Shown: piece by piece, positions 44,955-54,481 of the stretch
How positions within the stretch are numbered: position 1 is the stretch's first letter
How the letters are laid out: each line of letters begins with the position of its first letter
Program-made: the position numbers and the translations under genes
The notes under the pieces: generated by a model
Database searches by the model: none
Seen by the model: only the letters and a program-made list of their open reading frames with translations
Told to the model about the DNA's origin: nothing
NCBI GenBank assembly: GCA_013001885.1
Contig: JABDLD010000046.1
Coordinates: 1-64,000 of the forward strand
DNA from: Lysobacterales bacterium
Lineage (GTDB): Bacteria > Pseudomonadota > Gammaproteobacteria > Xanthomonadales > SZUA-36
DNA length: 64,000 nt
Reading direction: 5' to 3'

Positions 44955-46205
44955 TCAGGCCCACTCCGCCTGGTCGCGGACCACGGCGCCGGCGACCGCG
45001 CTTTCCACGCAATCGGACAGGCTGCCAAACACGACTTCGTGCCCGGTCAGCGAGGGGCTGTAGTGCGCGAATTTGCCTGAGTTGGTCATCAGGACGCCGT
45101 TGGAGCGCTCCAGCACGGTGGTCACCACAACGCAGGTATCGACCAGCAGTTCGACACCGGCTGCGGCCAACAGGGGTTCCCAGCCCAACGCTGCCAGCTG
45201 CCGGGTCACGTGCCTGCCGGTGCAAGCAATCAGGGGCAGGGCGCAGCGCCGTCCGTTCAGCAGGCGCAGCAGTTCAGCAAATTCATTCACTGAAAAATGG
45301 GGGCTGCCCACCGCGACCACGTCCAGCGGCTCTTTGCCCGCCGTGCTCATGCGGTCACGCTCGGCGATCAGGCTTTCCGGCGTAAGCTCGATTCGCCGCC
45401 GGGGCGGCTGGCCGTTGAGCGCTGTTTCAACGGTTGAAGCCTCAGGCGTGACGCCCGCCACGTGAAACAGAGCCACCCCTCCGGATGAGGCGGCGCTGGC
45501 TCCCAGCGCTTTAAGCTGGTCCTCACTGACCGTATCCGACAATCCGTCGAAAACCGCGATCTCATCGCCTGCAATTCGTCCGAGCCAGGAGCCAAGAACG
45601 GGGTACAGCACATCCTGCTGCTTGAGCACGGAAGATATACGCCCGGTATCGATCAGGATCTTTGCGAAACGGTTTTCCGGCCGGTGCAACCCGACATAGG
45701 GCGCGCGGCCGGTGAGGGCGCAGCAAATGTCCATGAAGTCTCCGTAGCGGTTGGTGCGGGCGCCGAGCACTGAATTGGCGAACACGATGGCATTGCTTTC
45801 CGCCCAGGCGACGTCTTCTCCCGCTTTGGGCCGGCAGCCGGCCTGATAAGGTGCGCAGGTCCAGGTCGGAATGCAGCCCATGGCGACATAAGCATTCATC
45901 AACCTTCGCGCAAGATCGCGTTCCCTCTGCGGCAACAGGATTTTTTCCGGATGCTGCAAGTCGAGCGCGCCGACGTTCAGCGAGGAGGGCACCGCCACGC
46001 GGGCTTGCCCGGCGGCCAGCCGTTCGGCGAAGTCGACACCGCTTTTGCCGTGGTACAGGCAGCCGTCTATATGTGCAGACCGGATGGGAACCAACCGCTC
46101 TGCGCCCTGGATTCTCGCCATCTCGCTGACAATACGCATGGCCATCGCGGCGGCGTCGCCGGAGACGCCGTCAAGTATTGCCCGTTCCTCGGTGGTTAAT
46201 CTCAT
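44955..46205 (-). CDS. Aconitase X catalytic subunit
   Basis: A 416-residue protein of the AcnX (DUF521) family, starting LTTEERAILDG and containing the signature AHIDGCLYHGKSGVDFAE, CIPTWTCAPYQAG and WAESNAIVFANSVLGARTNR, followed by GDFMDICCALTGRAP. The Cys residues in these motifs are candidate iron-sulfur or metal ligands. The C-terminal half is also conserved (ACTGRHVTRQLAALG, DTCVVVTTVLERSNGVLM). Substrate choice between 3-hydroxyproline and phosphomevalonate cannot be made from sequence alone; no ketimine reductase or proline racemase lies nearby. The divergent FKBP gene starts 64 bases away. Confidence 0.9.
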   Translation of the reverse strand: MRLTTEERAILDGVSGDAAAMAMRIVSEMARIQGAERLVPIRSAHIDGCLYHGKSGVDFAERLAAGQARVAVPSSLNVGALDLQHPEKILLPQRERDLARRLMNAYVAMGCIPTWTCAPYQAGCRPKAGEDVAWAESNAIVFANSVLGARTNRYGDFMDICCALTGRAPYVGLHRPENRFAKILIDTGRISSVLKQQDVLYPVLGSWLGRIAGDEIAVFDGLSDTVSEDQLKALGASAASSGGVALFHVAGVTPEASTVETALNGQPPRRRIELTPESLIAERDRMSTAGKEPLDVVAVGSPHFSVNEFAELLRLLNGRRCALPLIACTGRHVTRQLAALGWEPLLAAAGVELLVDTCVVVTTVLERSNGVLMTNSGKFAHYSPSLTGHEVVFGSLSDCVESAVAGAVVRDQAEWA

Positions 46206-46269
46206 CTCTTTTCGTAACGGGCGGGCTGGTGCTGTATCATGTTGGGTTTTATTTTCACAGGAGCAAAAT

Positions 46270-46698
46270 ATGAGCCAGGCAAAAGCAGGCGATTCCGTAA
46301 AGATACACTACACCGGCACGCTCGATGACGGTACCCAGTTCGACAGTTCTGCAGGCCGGGAGCCGCTGGCGTTCGAGCTCGGTTCAGGACAGGTAATTCC
46401 CGGATTCGATAAAGCGGTGGACGGCATGGCCGTGGGTGAGAGCAAGACGGTCAACATACCTGCCGAAGACGCCTACGGGCCGCACCACGAGCAGATGGTG
46501 CAGGAAGTTCCACGCAACGCCCTGCCGGATGACCTCAAGCCGGAAGAAGGCATGGGACTGCAGGCGCAGGGTCCGGACGGGCAGGTCATGAACCTCGTTG
46601 TAACGTCTGTTGAGGACGAAACCATCACGGTTGACGGCAACCATCCGTTGGCAGGAAAAGCCCTGAATTTCGATATCGAACTGGTTTCGATCGACTGA
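46270..46698 (+). CDS. FKBP-type peptidyl-prolyl isomerase, SlyD-like
   Basis: A 142-residue peptidyl-prolyl cis-trans isomerase and chaperone. The FKBP core shows KIHYTGTLDDGTQFDSS and the QVIPGFDKAVDGMAVGE motif; the insert-in-flap domain of the SlyD type follows (EDAYGPHHEQMVQEVPR..). Unlike E. coli SlyD it has no metal-binding histidine-rich tail. It acts in the cytoplasm since no signal peptide is present. The ATG at 46270 follows ACAGGAG; the frame open from 46045 lies in the aconitase X coding region and promoter. It meets the MgtE gene end to end. Confidence 0.93.
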   Translation: MSQAKAGDSVKIHYTGTLDDGTQFDSSAGREPLAFELGSGQVIPGFDKAVDGMAVGESKTVNIPAEDAYGPHHEQMVQEVPRNALPDDLKPEEGMGLQAQGPDGQVMNLVVTSVEDETITVDGNHPLAGKALNFDIELVSID

Positions 46699-48060
46699 TC
46701 AAATCAGGCTGGGCAGCACCAGGCTGGCCAGGCTCAATACCAGGAAGAAACCGCACATATCGGTGATCGTGGTCAACAAGGGCCCGGAAGCAACAGCCGG
46801 GTCTACGTTGAGCCGCTTCAGTATCAGGGGTACGGTTCCGCCAATAGAGACGGCGAGAACGGTATTGAGCGCAAGCGCGCCGCCAACGACGGCTCCCAGC
46901 AACGCGTTACCCTTCCAGGCCCAGGCGGCCAGTCCGAGCAACAGGCCCAGCGCGATACCATTGATCAGACCGACGATCAGTTCCTTACCCCAGACCCGCG
47001 CGACATCCTTGGGCTCGGCCGCACCGAGAGTCAGTTCACGCATGCTCACGGCAACCGCCTGGTTGCCGGAACAACCACTCATATCCGAAACGATGGGCAG
47101 AAAGACTGCCAGCGCAATCACGGCGCTGAGCGTGTCCTCGTAGACGGCGATGACGCTGGCCGCCACGATATTCAGTCCGATGTTGATGCTCAGCCAGGAA
47201 AGCCGGCGTTTGGCGCGGACTAACACCGGCATGCTGCGCAACTCGTCACCGCTGACAATACCGGCGGCCTTCAAGTTGTCGGACTCTGATTTTTCCGCCA
47301 GCGCTTCGAGCAAGGACCGCCGGCGGACAATACCCAGCAAATGATTCTTTTCGTTGACCACCGGTACGGCGGCAATATCGTAGTCGGCGAAAAACTGGTC
47401 GAGTTCCAGCAGGGAAGCGTCCGGGGCAACGGATTTCGCTTGCTTGGCCAAGGTGCCTATCTTTACTTCCGGGTCTGCAAAGACCAGGTCACGCAGACGG
47501 ATGACGCCGACCAGGGCGTGGCGCCGCACGACCACGTAAATGTAGTGCACGGTGAGGAACTCATAATCGCCTTCATGGCCGGTCAGGTCCTCCACGACCT
47601 CGCGCACGCTCGCGTTGCGGGGATAAGTGGCGAACTCGGTCATCATCAGCCCGCCGGCTACGTCGGGGGGATAGGAAATCAGCTGGCGTATTTCCTCAAC
47701 GTCCTCGTCGTCCATCTGTTCCAGGATGGCCTCGGTATCATCGCTGTCGAGTTCAGAGAGAATGTCCACGCGATGATCGCTCGCCAGTTCCTCCAGGATG
47801 ACCGCTGATTCCTGAGCCGACATTTCCTCCATCAACTCTGCCGCGTGGCCGTCGGGCAGTTCTTCCACGATGTCCGCTGCCCGTTCAGTAGATACCTCGC
47901 TCAGCAGTTTGCGCTGCTCGTCCGGACTCAGGCGATAAACGGCATGCAGCAGATCTGCCGAATCCAGCGTGTCGAGCAGAGCATCCAGCTTGCCGGGAGC
48001 AATTCCTTCCTTCAGAGACGAGCGAATCAGGTCCCTGGAATCAATTTTTATTTCAGACAT
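46699..48060 (-). CDS. mgtE: MgtE-type magnesium transporter
   Basis: A 453-residue magnesium channel. The N-terminal MgtE domain contains repeats of the helical type (AADIVEELPDGHAAELMEEM, ILSELDSDDTEAILEQMDDED), followed by two CBS domains (VSVR..LTGHEGDYEFLTVHYIYVV and AVPVVNEKNHLLGIVRR), a plug helix and five membrane helices with the GSMSGCSGNQAVAVS-like pore motif seen here as DMSGCSGNQAVAVSMREL. Cytoplasmic acidic residues sense Mg2+ and gate the channel. Stop codons of this gene and the FKBP gene abut (TGATCA). No Mg riboswitch is seen in its short upstream region. Confidence 0.95.
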   Translation of the reverse strand: MSEIKIDSRDLIRSSLKEGIAPGKLDALLDTLDSADLLHAVYRLSPDEQRKLLSEVSTERAADIVEELPDGHAAELMEEMSAQESAVILEELASDHRVDILSELDSDDTEAILEQMDDEDVEEIRQLISYPPDVAGGLMMTEFATYPRNASVREVVEDLTGHEGDYEFLTVHYIYVVVRRHALVGVIRLRDLVFADPEVKIGTLAKQAKSVAPDASLLELDQFFADYDIAAVPVVNEKNHLLGIVRRRSLLEALAEKSESDNLKAAGIVSGDELRSMPVLVRAKRRLSWLSINIGLNIVAASVIAVYEDTLSAVIALAVFLPIVSDMSGCSGNQAVAVSMRELTLGAAEPKDVARVWGKELIVGLINGIALGLLLGLAAWAWKGNALLGAVVGGALALNTVLAVSIGGTVPLILKRLNVDPAVASGPLLTTITDMCGFFLVLSLASLVLPSLI

Positions 48061-48125
48061 TGCGTAATGTTCCTGTTTGACGGATCGATTATATACAGCA
48101 AGTTTTTACCGGTATCTTTTAATGC

Positions 48126-48278
48126 ATGGCCAGGGACTTGATCGACCAACTTCAAACAGACTGGGAACAGGAGCGCCCCGATCTCGACGCGGAACTCATG
48201 GGGGTTGTGCTGCGCAGGCAGCTCGAAGAAAAAATTGCTACTCTGGACTTTACAGACAATGCCGCCGTCCCAATGTAA
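48126..48278 (+). pseudogene. Truncated MarR-like N-terminal remnant
   Basis: A 50-codon frame whose first 27 residues (LIDQLQTDWEQERPDLDAEL followed by MGVV) resemble the start of MarR-family regulators of the form D.ID....W..ERPDLD...MGV..R. After VVLRRQLEEK the similarity ends and a stop follows at 48276. No ribosome site is seen. It lies between mgtE and sodB. I read it as the surviving 5' end of a decayed regulator; a real small protein is possible. Confidence 0.4.
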
Positions 48279-48317
48279 ACGCGTATAGCATTTTTTTCGA
48301 ATCAAAGGAGAGTACCC

Positions 48318-48896
48318 ATGACCCACGAACTTCCTGCACTGCCCTATGCCGCCGACGCGCTTGAGCCGGTCATTTCGGCTGAGACGATTGACTATCACTA
48401 CGGCAAACACCACCAGGCATACGTCACCAATCTAAATAACCTGGTGCCCGGCACTGAATTCGAAAACGCCACGCTGGAGGAGATCATGATGAAATCCGAC
48501 GGCGGAATATTCAACAACGCCGCGCAGGTCTGGAATCATACCTTTTACTGGAACGGCCTGAGCCCCGATGGCGGCGGCGAGCCGAGCGGCGCGCTTGGCG
48601 AAGCCATCGATGCAACGTTCGGCTCTTTCGACGAATTCAAAGCCGCCTTCATCAAGTCCGGCGTCGGCAATTTTGGCTCAGGCTGGACCTGGCTGGTGAA
48701 AAACAGCGACGGTTCGCTTGAAATCGTTAATACCTCTAATGCCGCAAACCCGATGCGCAACGGCCAGAAGCCGCTGTTGACGATCGACGTCTGGGAGCAT
48801 GCGTATTACATCGATTACCGGAATGCCCGTCCGAAATACCTGGATGAGATCTGGTCGCTGGTCAACTGGGATTTCGTAGCGTCAAACTACGCCTGA
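48318..48896 (+). CDS. sodB: Iron superoxide dismutase
   Basis: A 192-residue cytoplasmic Fe/Mn superoxide dismutase converting superoxide to peroxide and O2. Metal ligands are visible: His27 in the [11 protein letters not shown] helix, His in [11 protein letters not shown], and the Asp and His of [14 protein letters not shown]. The pairing [10 protein letters not shown] and GNFGSGWTW is typical of the Fe-type enzymes. The start is the ATG at 48318 with AAAGGAGAG upstream. The MFS gene starts two bases after its stop, so the two may share a transcript. Confidence 0.97.
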   Translation: MTHELPALPYAADALEPVISAETIDYHYGKHHQAYVTNLNNLVPGTEFENATLEEIMMKSDGGIFNNAAQVWNHTFYWNGLSPDGGGEPSGALGEAIDATFGSFDEFKAAFIKSGVGNFGSGWTWLVKNSDGSLEIVNTSNAANPMRNGQKPLLTIDVWEHAYYIDYRNARPKYLDEIWSLVNWDFVASNYA

Positions 48897-48897
48897 C

Positions 48898-50211
48898 TTG
48901 AAACCTGACAATACGGCGCAGTACCTGAGGCCGGTATACCGTTGGTATGTCCTGGCCATGCTGACGCTGGTCTATACGTTTAACTTCGTCGACCGCCAGG
49001 TTATCGTGATTCTGCAGGAGCAGATTCGCGCTGACCTGGGGTTGATGGATTGGCAGCTGGGCCTGTTATCGGGCTTTGTATTCGCCGTTTTTTACTCGGT
49101 GCTGGGGCTGCCGATCGCCCACCTGTCCGAAAGCGTCGGTCGAAAGCGGGTCGTGGCGGTTGCGCTTGCCTCCTGGAGTGCGATGACGGCACTCTCCGGA
49201 GCAGCGCAGAATTTTATCCACCTGTTGTTGCTGCGTATCGGCGTGGGAATCGGCGAGGCGGGCGGCAGTCCGCCCTCCCACTCGATGATCTCGGATATTT
49301 TCCCTCGCCGCCGCAGGGCGCTGGCGCTGTCAATTTTCTCCATGGGCGTCTATATCGGCTATCTGATTGCCTACGGGTTTGGCGGCCTGGTGGCTGAAAG
49401 CCTCGGCTGGCGAATGACGTTCATCGTCGTCGGATTGCCGGGCATCCTGGTTGCGGTCATCGTTGCATTGACCATAAAAGAGCCACCCCGCGGATTCGCG
49501 GATCGAGTGGCTGCCGGGCTGGATCCCGCGGCAGTGGACAGCGCTGACCAGGTCCGGCCGTCCTTCGGGGAAACCTGGCGTTTGCTTTGGTCCCGCAAGT
49601 CATTTCGGCATATTGCTCTGGCGGCCAGCCTGCAATCGCTGGCCGGCTACGGCGCCGGTAATTTCATTCCGTCGTTCATCATCAGGGCGCACGACATGAC
49701 CATTGGCGAGGTGGGCTGGAGACTGGCCTTGATCATGGGTATCGGTGGTGTGATCGGGGTCGTGACATCCGGCTGGATTGCCGACCGTTTGGCGCACCGG
49801 GGTGAGCAGTGGTACGTGCTGACCCCCGCGATTGCGCTTATCGCCACTTTGCCACTGACGTTGCTTACATTTCTGGCCGTGACCTCCGGCGAAATGTTTC
49901 TTTTCTATGCGCCTTATTTTATCCTGGGCGCTATGTGGCTGGGCCCCTCGCTCGCTGTCACCCACTCGATGGTTGGCCTGAGGCAACGGGCAGTCGCATC
50001 GGCGGCGCTGTTTTTCATTCTTAACCTGATTGGGCTGGGGCTGGGTCCCCTGATAGTGGGTTCCGTTTCTGATCTGCTGCGGCCTGCGCTGGGCGACGCC
50101 GACGGACTGCGTTACTCTATTATCGGCACCGTGCTGGTCGCCAAGGTCTGGGCGATTGCACATTTTCTGCTGGCGTCCAGGAGCATCTCCGCAGACGTAA
50201 ACAGGACTTAA
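48898..50211 (+). CDS. MFS transporter, spinster-like
   Basis: A 437-residue 12-helix transporter of the major facilitator superfamily. The N-terminal YRWYVLAMLTLVYTFNFVDRQ and GVGIGEAGGSPPSHSMISDIFP motifs place it with the spinster-type group, and LSESVGRKRVV corresponds to the loop 2-3 motif. The proposed TTG start at 48898 lies two bases after the sodB stop; no ATG comes before the first helix. Substrate unknown; relatives move lipids, sugars or organic acids. It is followed two bases later by the DUF2237 gene. Confidence 0.8.
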   Translation: MKPDNTAQYLRPVYRWYVLAMLTLVYTFNFVDRQVIVILQEQIRADLGLMDWQLGLLSGFVFAVFYSVLGLPIAHLSESVGRKRVVAVALASWSAMTALSGAAQNFIHLLLLRIGVGIGEAGGSPPSHSMISDIFPRRRRALALSIFSMGVYIGYLIAYGFGGLVAESLGWRMTFIVVGLPGILVAVIVALTIKEPPRGFADRVAAGLDPAAVDSADQVRPSFGETWRLLWSRKSFRHIALAASLQSLAGYGAGNFIPSFIIRAHDMTIGEVGWRLALIMGIGGVIGVVTSGWIADRLAHRGEQWYVLTPAIALIATLPLTLLTFLAVTSGEMFLFYAPYFILGAMWLGPSLAVTHSMVGLRQRAVASAALFFILNLIGLGLGPLIVGSVSDLLRPALGDADGLRYSIIGTVLVAKVWAIAHFLLASRSISADVNRT

Positions 50212-50213
50212 TC

Positions 50214-50585
50214 ATGGAAGCAAAACTCAATGTACTCGGTGAACCGCTGGTTCCCTGTTCGAATGAGCCGCTGACCGGATTCTTTCGAGATGGCTGCTGT
50301 AACACCAGCCCCGAGGATTTCGGACTGCACGCAGTATGCGTTCGCGTTACGGCTGAGTTTCTGGAATTTTCACGTTCCAAAGGAAACGACTTGATCACGC
50401 CGCACCCGGAATTCGGGTTTCCCGGCCTCAAGGCAGGCGATCAGTGGTGCCTGTGTGCGGCACGCTGGCAGGAAGCACTGGAATCCGACGTGGCTCCGCG
50501 TGTGCTGCTGCAGGCGACACATGCCGCCGCGCTGCGCGTGGTAAAACTCAAAGACCTCAAGAAATATGCGATCGACCTGGTCTGA
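50214..50585 (+). CDS. DUF2237-family protein
   Basis: A 123-residue soluble protein matching DUF2237: LNVLGEPLVPCSNEPLTGFF, RDGCCNTSPEDFGLHAVC, then FLEFSRSKGNDLITPHPEF and GFPGLKAGDQWCLCAARW. The Cys residues in these segments are conserved, suggesting a redox or metal role, but no function is established. It is found widely in bacteria as a stand-alone gene. Here it starts two bases after the MFS gene, making an sodB-MFS-DUF2237 run that may relate to oxidative stress; this is inference. Confidence 0.9.
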   Translation: MEAKLNVLGEPLVPCSNEPLTGFFRDGCCNTSPEDFGLHAVCVRVTAEFLEFSRSKGNDLITPHPEFGFPGLKAGDQWCLCAARWQEALESDVAPRVLLQATHAAALRVVKLKDLKKYAIDLV

Positions 50586-50741
50586 GTTTCAAACAAAATC
50601 CACCGCCCTGGCTGTTTTCTGTTAGACTCGCCGCATCCAGGCCGCATCGGTTGGCCTGAAATTCCCCAAATTGATCTTCCCCGTACCGATTCACGCCCGC
50701 TTGCCGGGTGCTGGAAGGGCAAGACCGGAGTACTTCCCAAA

Positions 50742-52163
50742 ATGTCTTTTGACTCACTCGGCCTCAACGCCGAACTCCTGCGTGCTGTGCACGAACAGGG
50801 CTATAACGAACCCACACCCATCCAGGTCAAGGCGATTCCGCTGATTCTGGAAGGCCGGGATCTCATGGCCGGCGCCCAGACGGGCACCGGTAAAACGGCC
50901 GGGTTTACGCTACCGCTGCTGCAGCGCCTGGCATCCGGTGAGACCGACAAATCTCAGCGCGCCGTTCGCGCACTGGTTTTGACCCCAACGCGTGAACTGG
51001 CGGCCCAGGTAGAGCAGAGCGTAAAAACCTACGGACGCCACCTGCCCTTGAACAGCACGGTTATCTTCGGCGGCGTTAACATTAACCCCCAAAAAGACAA
51101 ACTGCGCCGCGGGGTCGACGTGCTGGTGGCCACGCCCGGCCGGTTGCTGGACCATGCACGGCAGAAGACGGTCGATTTGTCCCGCGTAGAAATACTGGTT
51201 CTCGATGAAGCCGATCGCATGCTGGATATGGGCTTCATTCACGACATCAAACGGATAATATCCTTGCTGCCGGCAAAGGGCGAGCGACAGAACCTGTTGT
51301 TTTCGGCCACCTTTTCCAATGAAATCAAAAAACTATCGCATCAATTGCTGAACCATCCCGAGCTGGTTGAAGTGGCCCGTCGCAATGCGCCCATCGAACT
51401 GATTGAGCAGCGAATTCACCCGGTTGAAAAGAACCGGAAGCGGGAAATGCTCAGCCATATGATCGGCGCCGGAAACTGGCGGCAGGTGCTGGTGTTCACC
51501 CGCACCAAACACGGCGCAAACCGCCTGGCCAGGCAACTGGTCATGGACGGGTTGAGCGCAACCGCGATTCACGGCAATAAGAGCCAGGCGGCCCGGACCC
51601 GTGCACTGGCCGATTTCAAGAAAGGGGCTGTCCGTATTCTGGTGGCGACTGACATCGCGGCGCGGGGTCTGGATATCGATCAACTGCCGCACGTGGTCAA
51701 CTTCGAACTGCCCAATGTTCCGGAAGACTATGTGCATCGCATTGGCCGGACCGGGCGCGCCGGAAATGAAGGCTCGGCCGTTTCACTGGTGTGTTCCGAG
51801 GAACATAAATTATTGCGGGACATAGAACGGCTGATCAATCGGGAAATCCCGAAAGAGGTTCTGCCCGGATACGCAAGTATCGCCACAGCGAACGGTCATG
51901 ACGCCGGGAACCGACGCAACGGTTCCTCGGATCAGCGGCGAGGCAATGGCCGGAATAATGGCCGGAAGAACAGTCAGAGCACGAGCCGGAGCAATGGCCG
52001 AAAGAACAGTCAGAGCACCAGCCGAAGCAATGGCCGGAAGAACAGTCAGAGCACCAGCCGAAGCAATGGCCGTAATACCAACGAACACAGCCGCCATTCT
52101 TCGCGCACAGGCCCGGCCAAGCCGGGTTACAGCAATCTGGCCCGTATCCTGGGATCGGATTAA
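50742..52163 (+). CDS. rhlE: DEAD-box RNA helicase RhlE with tandem-repeat tail
   Basis: A 473-residue ATP-dependent RNA helicase involved in ribosome assembly or RNA decay. All core motifs are present: Q-motif [21 protein letters not shown] (I), PTRELAAQ (Ia), [11 protein letters not shown] (II), FSAT (III) and [10 protein letters not shown] (VI). After residue 385 or so the tail becomes a low-complexity basic region that includes three perfect-length copies of [12 protein letters not shown], encoded by a 36-bp tandem repeat at 51957-52064. Such tails often bind RNA. The ATG at 50742 has no strong ribosome site. A gap of 156 bases precedes it. Confidence 0.95.
   Translation: MSFDSLGLNAELLRAVHEQGYNEPTPIQVKAIPLILEGRDLMAGAQTGTGKTAGFTLPLLQRLASGETDKSQRAVRALVLTPTRELAAQVEQSVKTYGRHLPLNSTVIFGGVNINPQKDKLRRGVDVLVATPGRLLDHARQKTVDLSRVEILVLDEADRMLDMGFIHDIKRIISLLPAKGERQNLLFSATFSNEIKKLSHQLLNHPELVEVARRNAPIELIEQRIHPVEKNRKREMLSHMIGAGNWRQVLVFTRTKHGANRLARQLVMDGLSATAIHGNKSQAARTRALADFKKGAVRILVATDIAARGLDIDQLPHVVNFELPNVPEDYVHRIGRTGRAGNEGSAVSLVCSEEHKLLRDIERLINREIPKEVLPGYASIATANGHDAGNRRNGSSDQRRGNGRNNGRKNSQSTSRSNGRKNSQSTSRSNGRKNSQSTSRSNGRNTNEHSRHSSRTGPAKPGYSNLARILGSD
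51957..52064 (+). repeat. Three 36-bp tandem repeats inside rhlE
   Basis: Units 51957-51992, 51993-52028 and 52029-52064 are near identical (start AATGGCCGGAAGAACAGTCA) and a fourth begins at 52065 before diverging. Each codes for a 12-residue unit rich in Ser, Arg and Asn. Copy number is expected to vary between strains. Confidence 0.9.
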
Positions 52164-52215
52164 AATCAGATGTAGTTGACCTTCTAATTTTCATTCAGAT
52201 CCGGAGCAATGAATC

Positions 52216-54378
52216 ATGTCCCACTCGTCTTTGATGTTAGTTGCATTCACCGCAGTAATCCTGACTGCCTGTGACCGCCCGCCGCGTGAGACGGAGAGTC
52301 CGGAGCCAATGGAAGCAGAAGTAATGGAGGATGCCGGTGCTATGACGCCGGATCCTTACCTGTGGCTGGAGGACGTCCTGGGAGAAAAGGCCCTCGAGTG
52401 GGTGAGGGCGGAGAACGATCGCACGCTTGGTGTCCTGGCGTCGGATCCGCGCTTTGAAATGGTCGAAAATCGCGCCCTGGGCATATACAACGCAACCGAC
52501 AAGATTGTCTACGCTGAGCGCTCCGGTGACGAAATGCATAATTTCTGGCGCGACGAGACCAACGTGCGCGGAGTGTGGCGCAAGACCAGCGTCGAGGCTT
52601 ATGCATCCGGTTCACCCCTCTGGGAGACCGTTCTGGATGTTGACGCGCTGGCCGAAGCCGAAGGCAGGAACTGGGTGTACAAGGGCCGTGACTGCCTGAT
52701 GTCCGCCGGCCGGTGCATGGTGCGGCTTTCCGATGGCGGTACCGATTCGGTGGTTCTGCGTGAATTCGATGTTTCCAACCGCCGTTTTGTGGAAGGCGGA
52801 TTCGAGTCCCCCAACGCCAAGCAATGGGTAAATTGGCTGGATGCGGACACGCTGATGATCGCAACCGGGTTTGGCCCGGACACCATCAATACCTCGGGTT
52901 ATCCGCGCCAGGTGCGTTTGTGGGACCGGGGCACGCCGCTTGCCGATGCGCGGCTGATTTTCGAGGGCCCTGAGACCGATGCCTTTGAGTTTCCACTGGT
53001 CAGTCACCGGGATGACGGCACGCACGCCCTGGTTTTGCAAGGACCGGACTTTTTCACGCAAACCCTGCGCCTCTTGAACACAGATGGAACCTTGACGGTG
53101 CTGCCCTTGCCGCGGGATGTGTCGTTGCAGGGGTTCATGGGTGATCACCTGATAGCCTCTCTGCGATCGGACTGGATGCCGGGAGACAGCAACTTCCCTG
53201 CCGGCAGCGTGGTGTCGGTGCTGCTGCAGGACCTGGTCGCCGGAACGCCGGAGGCCAGCCTGAAAAATGTGTATGCACCCGATGCGGTCAGCAGCGTCGA
53301 ATCGGTGACCGTTTCCCGGGACCGTATCTACATAGCACTGTTGTCGAATGTAACCGGTAAACTGCTGGCGGCCTCCTCGACCGATACCGGCTGGGCGTTG
53401 ACTGAAATTACGATGCCCGAAAACGGCTCGTTGAACGTTCGCGCTTCCGATGACACGGCCAACGACGTTTTCGTTTCATTTGAAAGCTACCTTCAGCCCG
53501 AGAGTCTCTATCGCGTAATGGAAGATGGCGAGGTCCTGCTGGTACAGGCTCTTCCCGAGCGTTTTGATGCTGATGGATTCGTGACGGAACAGAAATTTGC
53601 CGTTTCAACCGACCGCACGAAGATTCCCTATTTCCTGGTGCGCGCGAAAGACCTGGAATTCGACGGCCAGCGCCCAACCTTACTTTACGCTTATGGCGGA
53701 TTCGAACAGTCCTCGACGCCAGGCTATACCTTTCCAATCGGCAACTCACCGAATATGACGTCCTGGCTGGAGGCCGGCGGCACATTGGTGGTTGCCAATA
53801 TCCGAGGCGGCGGGGAGTTTGGACCCAAATGGCACCAGGCTGCCCTGAAGGAGAACCGGCAGGTGGCGTTCGACGACATGATCGCGGTGGCGGAAGATCT
53901 GGTCGAGACCGGATTGACCAACCCCCGCCGTCTGGGCGCGATGGGCCGCTCCAACGGCGGCTTGTTGATGGGCGCCATGCTCACGCAACGCCCGGAGCTG
54001 TTCAACGCCATTGTCATCGGAGTGCCGTTGCTCGACATGCTGCGCTACCACAAGCTGCTGGCCGGCGCGTCCTGGATTGCGGAATACGGCAACCCCGACC
54101 TGCCGGAGGAAGCCGGGTTCATCAGCGACTGGTCGCCGTATCAGAAAATGGGCGAGAAGGGCGCTTACCCGGAAGTTCTGTTTTACAGTTCTACCCGGGA
54201 CGATCGCGTACACCCGGGGCACGGCCGCAAAATGGCGGCGCGCATGCGGGAACTGGGGCACTCGTTCCTGTATTACGAAAACATCGAGGGCGGCCACGCG
54301 GGCTCATCGGATCTGAAGCAGCGGGCCTTCATGGACAGCCTGCAGATTGTTTACCTGATGCAGAAACTGATGGACTAG
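52216..54378 (+). CDS. Prolyl oligopeptidase family (S9A) serine peptidase, exported lipoprotein
   Basis: A 720-residue prolyl-oligopeptidase-like enzyme. A signal peptide ends in VILTAC, a good lipobox, so it is probably membrane-anchored in the periplasm. The N-terminal S9A beta-propeller starts DPYLWLEDVLGEKALEWV. The alpha/beta-hydrolase domain carries the catalytic triad: GRSNGG with Ser579, TRDDRVHPGHGRK with Asp662/663 and EGGHAG with His694. GGEFGPKWHQAA and EYGNPD also fit the family. It cleaves short proline-containing peptides. The ATG at 52216 has GGAGCAATG upstream. Confidence 0.93.
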   Translation: MSHSSLMLVAFTAVILTACDRPPRETESPEPMEAEVMEDAGAMTPDPYLWLEDVLGEKALEWVRAENDRTLGVLASDPRFEMVENRALGIYNATDKIVYAERSGDEMHNFWRDETNVRGVWRKTSVEAYASGSPLWETVLDVDALAEAEGRNWVYKGRDCLMSAGRCMVRLSDGGTDSVVLREFDVSNRRFVEGGFESPNAKQWVNWLDADTLMIATGFGPDTINTSGYPRQVRLWDRGTPLADARLIFEGPETDAFEFPLVSHRDDGTHALVLQGPDFFTQTLRLLNTDGTLTVLPLPRDVSLQGFMGDHLIASLRSDWMPGDSNFPAGSVVSVLLQDLVAGTPEASLKNVYAPDAVSSVESVTVSRDRIYIALLSNVTGKLLAASSTDTGWALTEITMPENGSLNVRASDDTANDVFVSFESYLQPESLYRVMEDGEVLLVQALPERFDADGFVTEQKFAVSTDRTKIPYFLVRAKDLEFDGQRPTLLYAYGGFEQSSTPGYTFPIGNSPNMTSWLEAGGTLVVANIRGGGEFGPKWHQAALKENRQVAFDDMIAVAEDLVETGLTNPRRLGAMGRSNGGLLMGAMLTQRPELFNAIVIGVPLLDMLRYHKLLAGASWIAEYGNPDLPEEAGFISDWSPYQKMGEKGAYPEVLFYSSTRDDRVHPGHGRKMAARMRELGHSFLYYENIEGGHAGSSDLKQRAFMDSLQIVYLMQKLMD

Positions 54379-54388
54379 TGGTTTTATG

Positions 54389-54430
54389 AAGGCCGCCTGA
54401 ATTCTCGGCGCACACTCAGACGCCGGCCTT
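54389..54430. terminator. Possible stem between convergent S9A and IorB genes
   Basis: AAGGCCG (54389-54395) pairs with CGGCCTT (54424-54430) around a 28-base loop. There is no T-run, so termination is uncertain. Confidence 0.25.
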
Positions 54431-54481
54431 GAGCCGGTTGAGTGAGAATCGGTTCCGGACCTCCTCGGCCGTCAAGCCGGT

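Noticed and set aside
51957-52064. CRISPR-like repeat of 36 bp
   Set aside because: Units are directly adjacent with no spacers and stay in the rhlE reading frame, so this is a coding tandem repeat.
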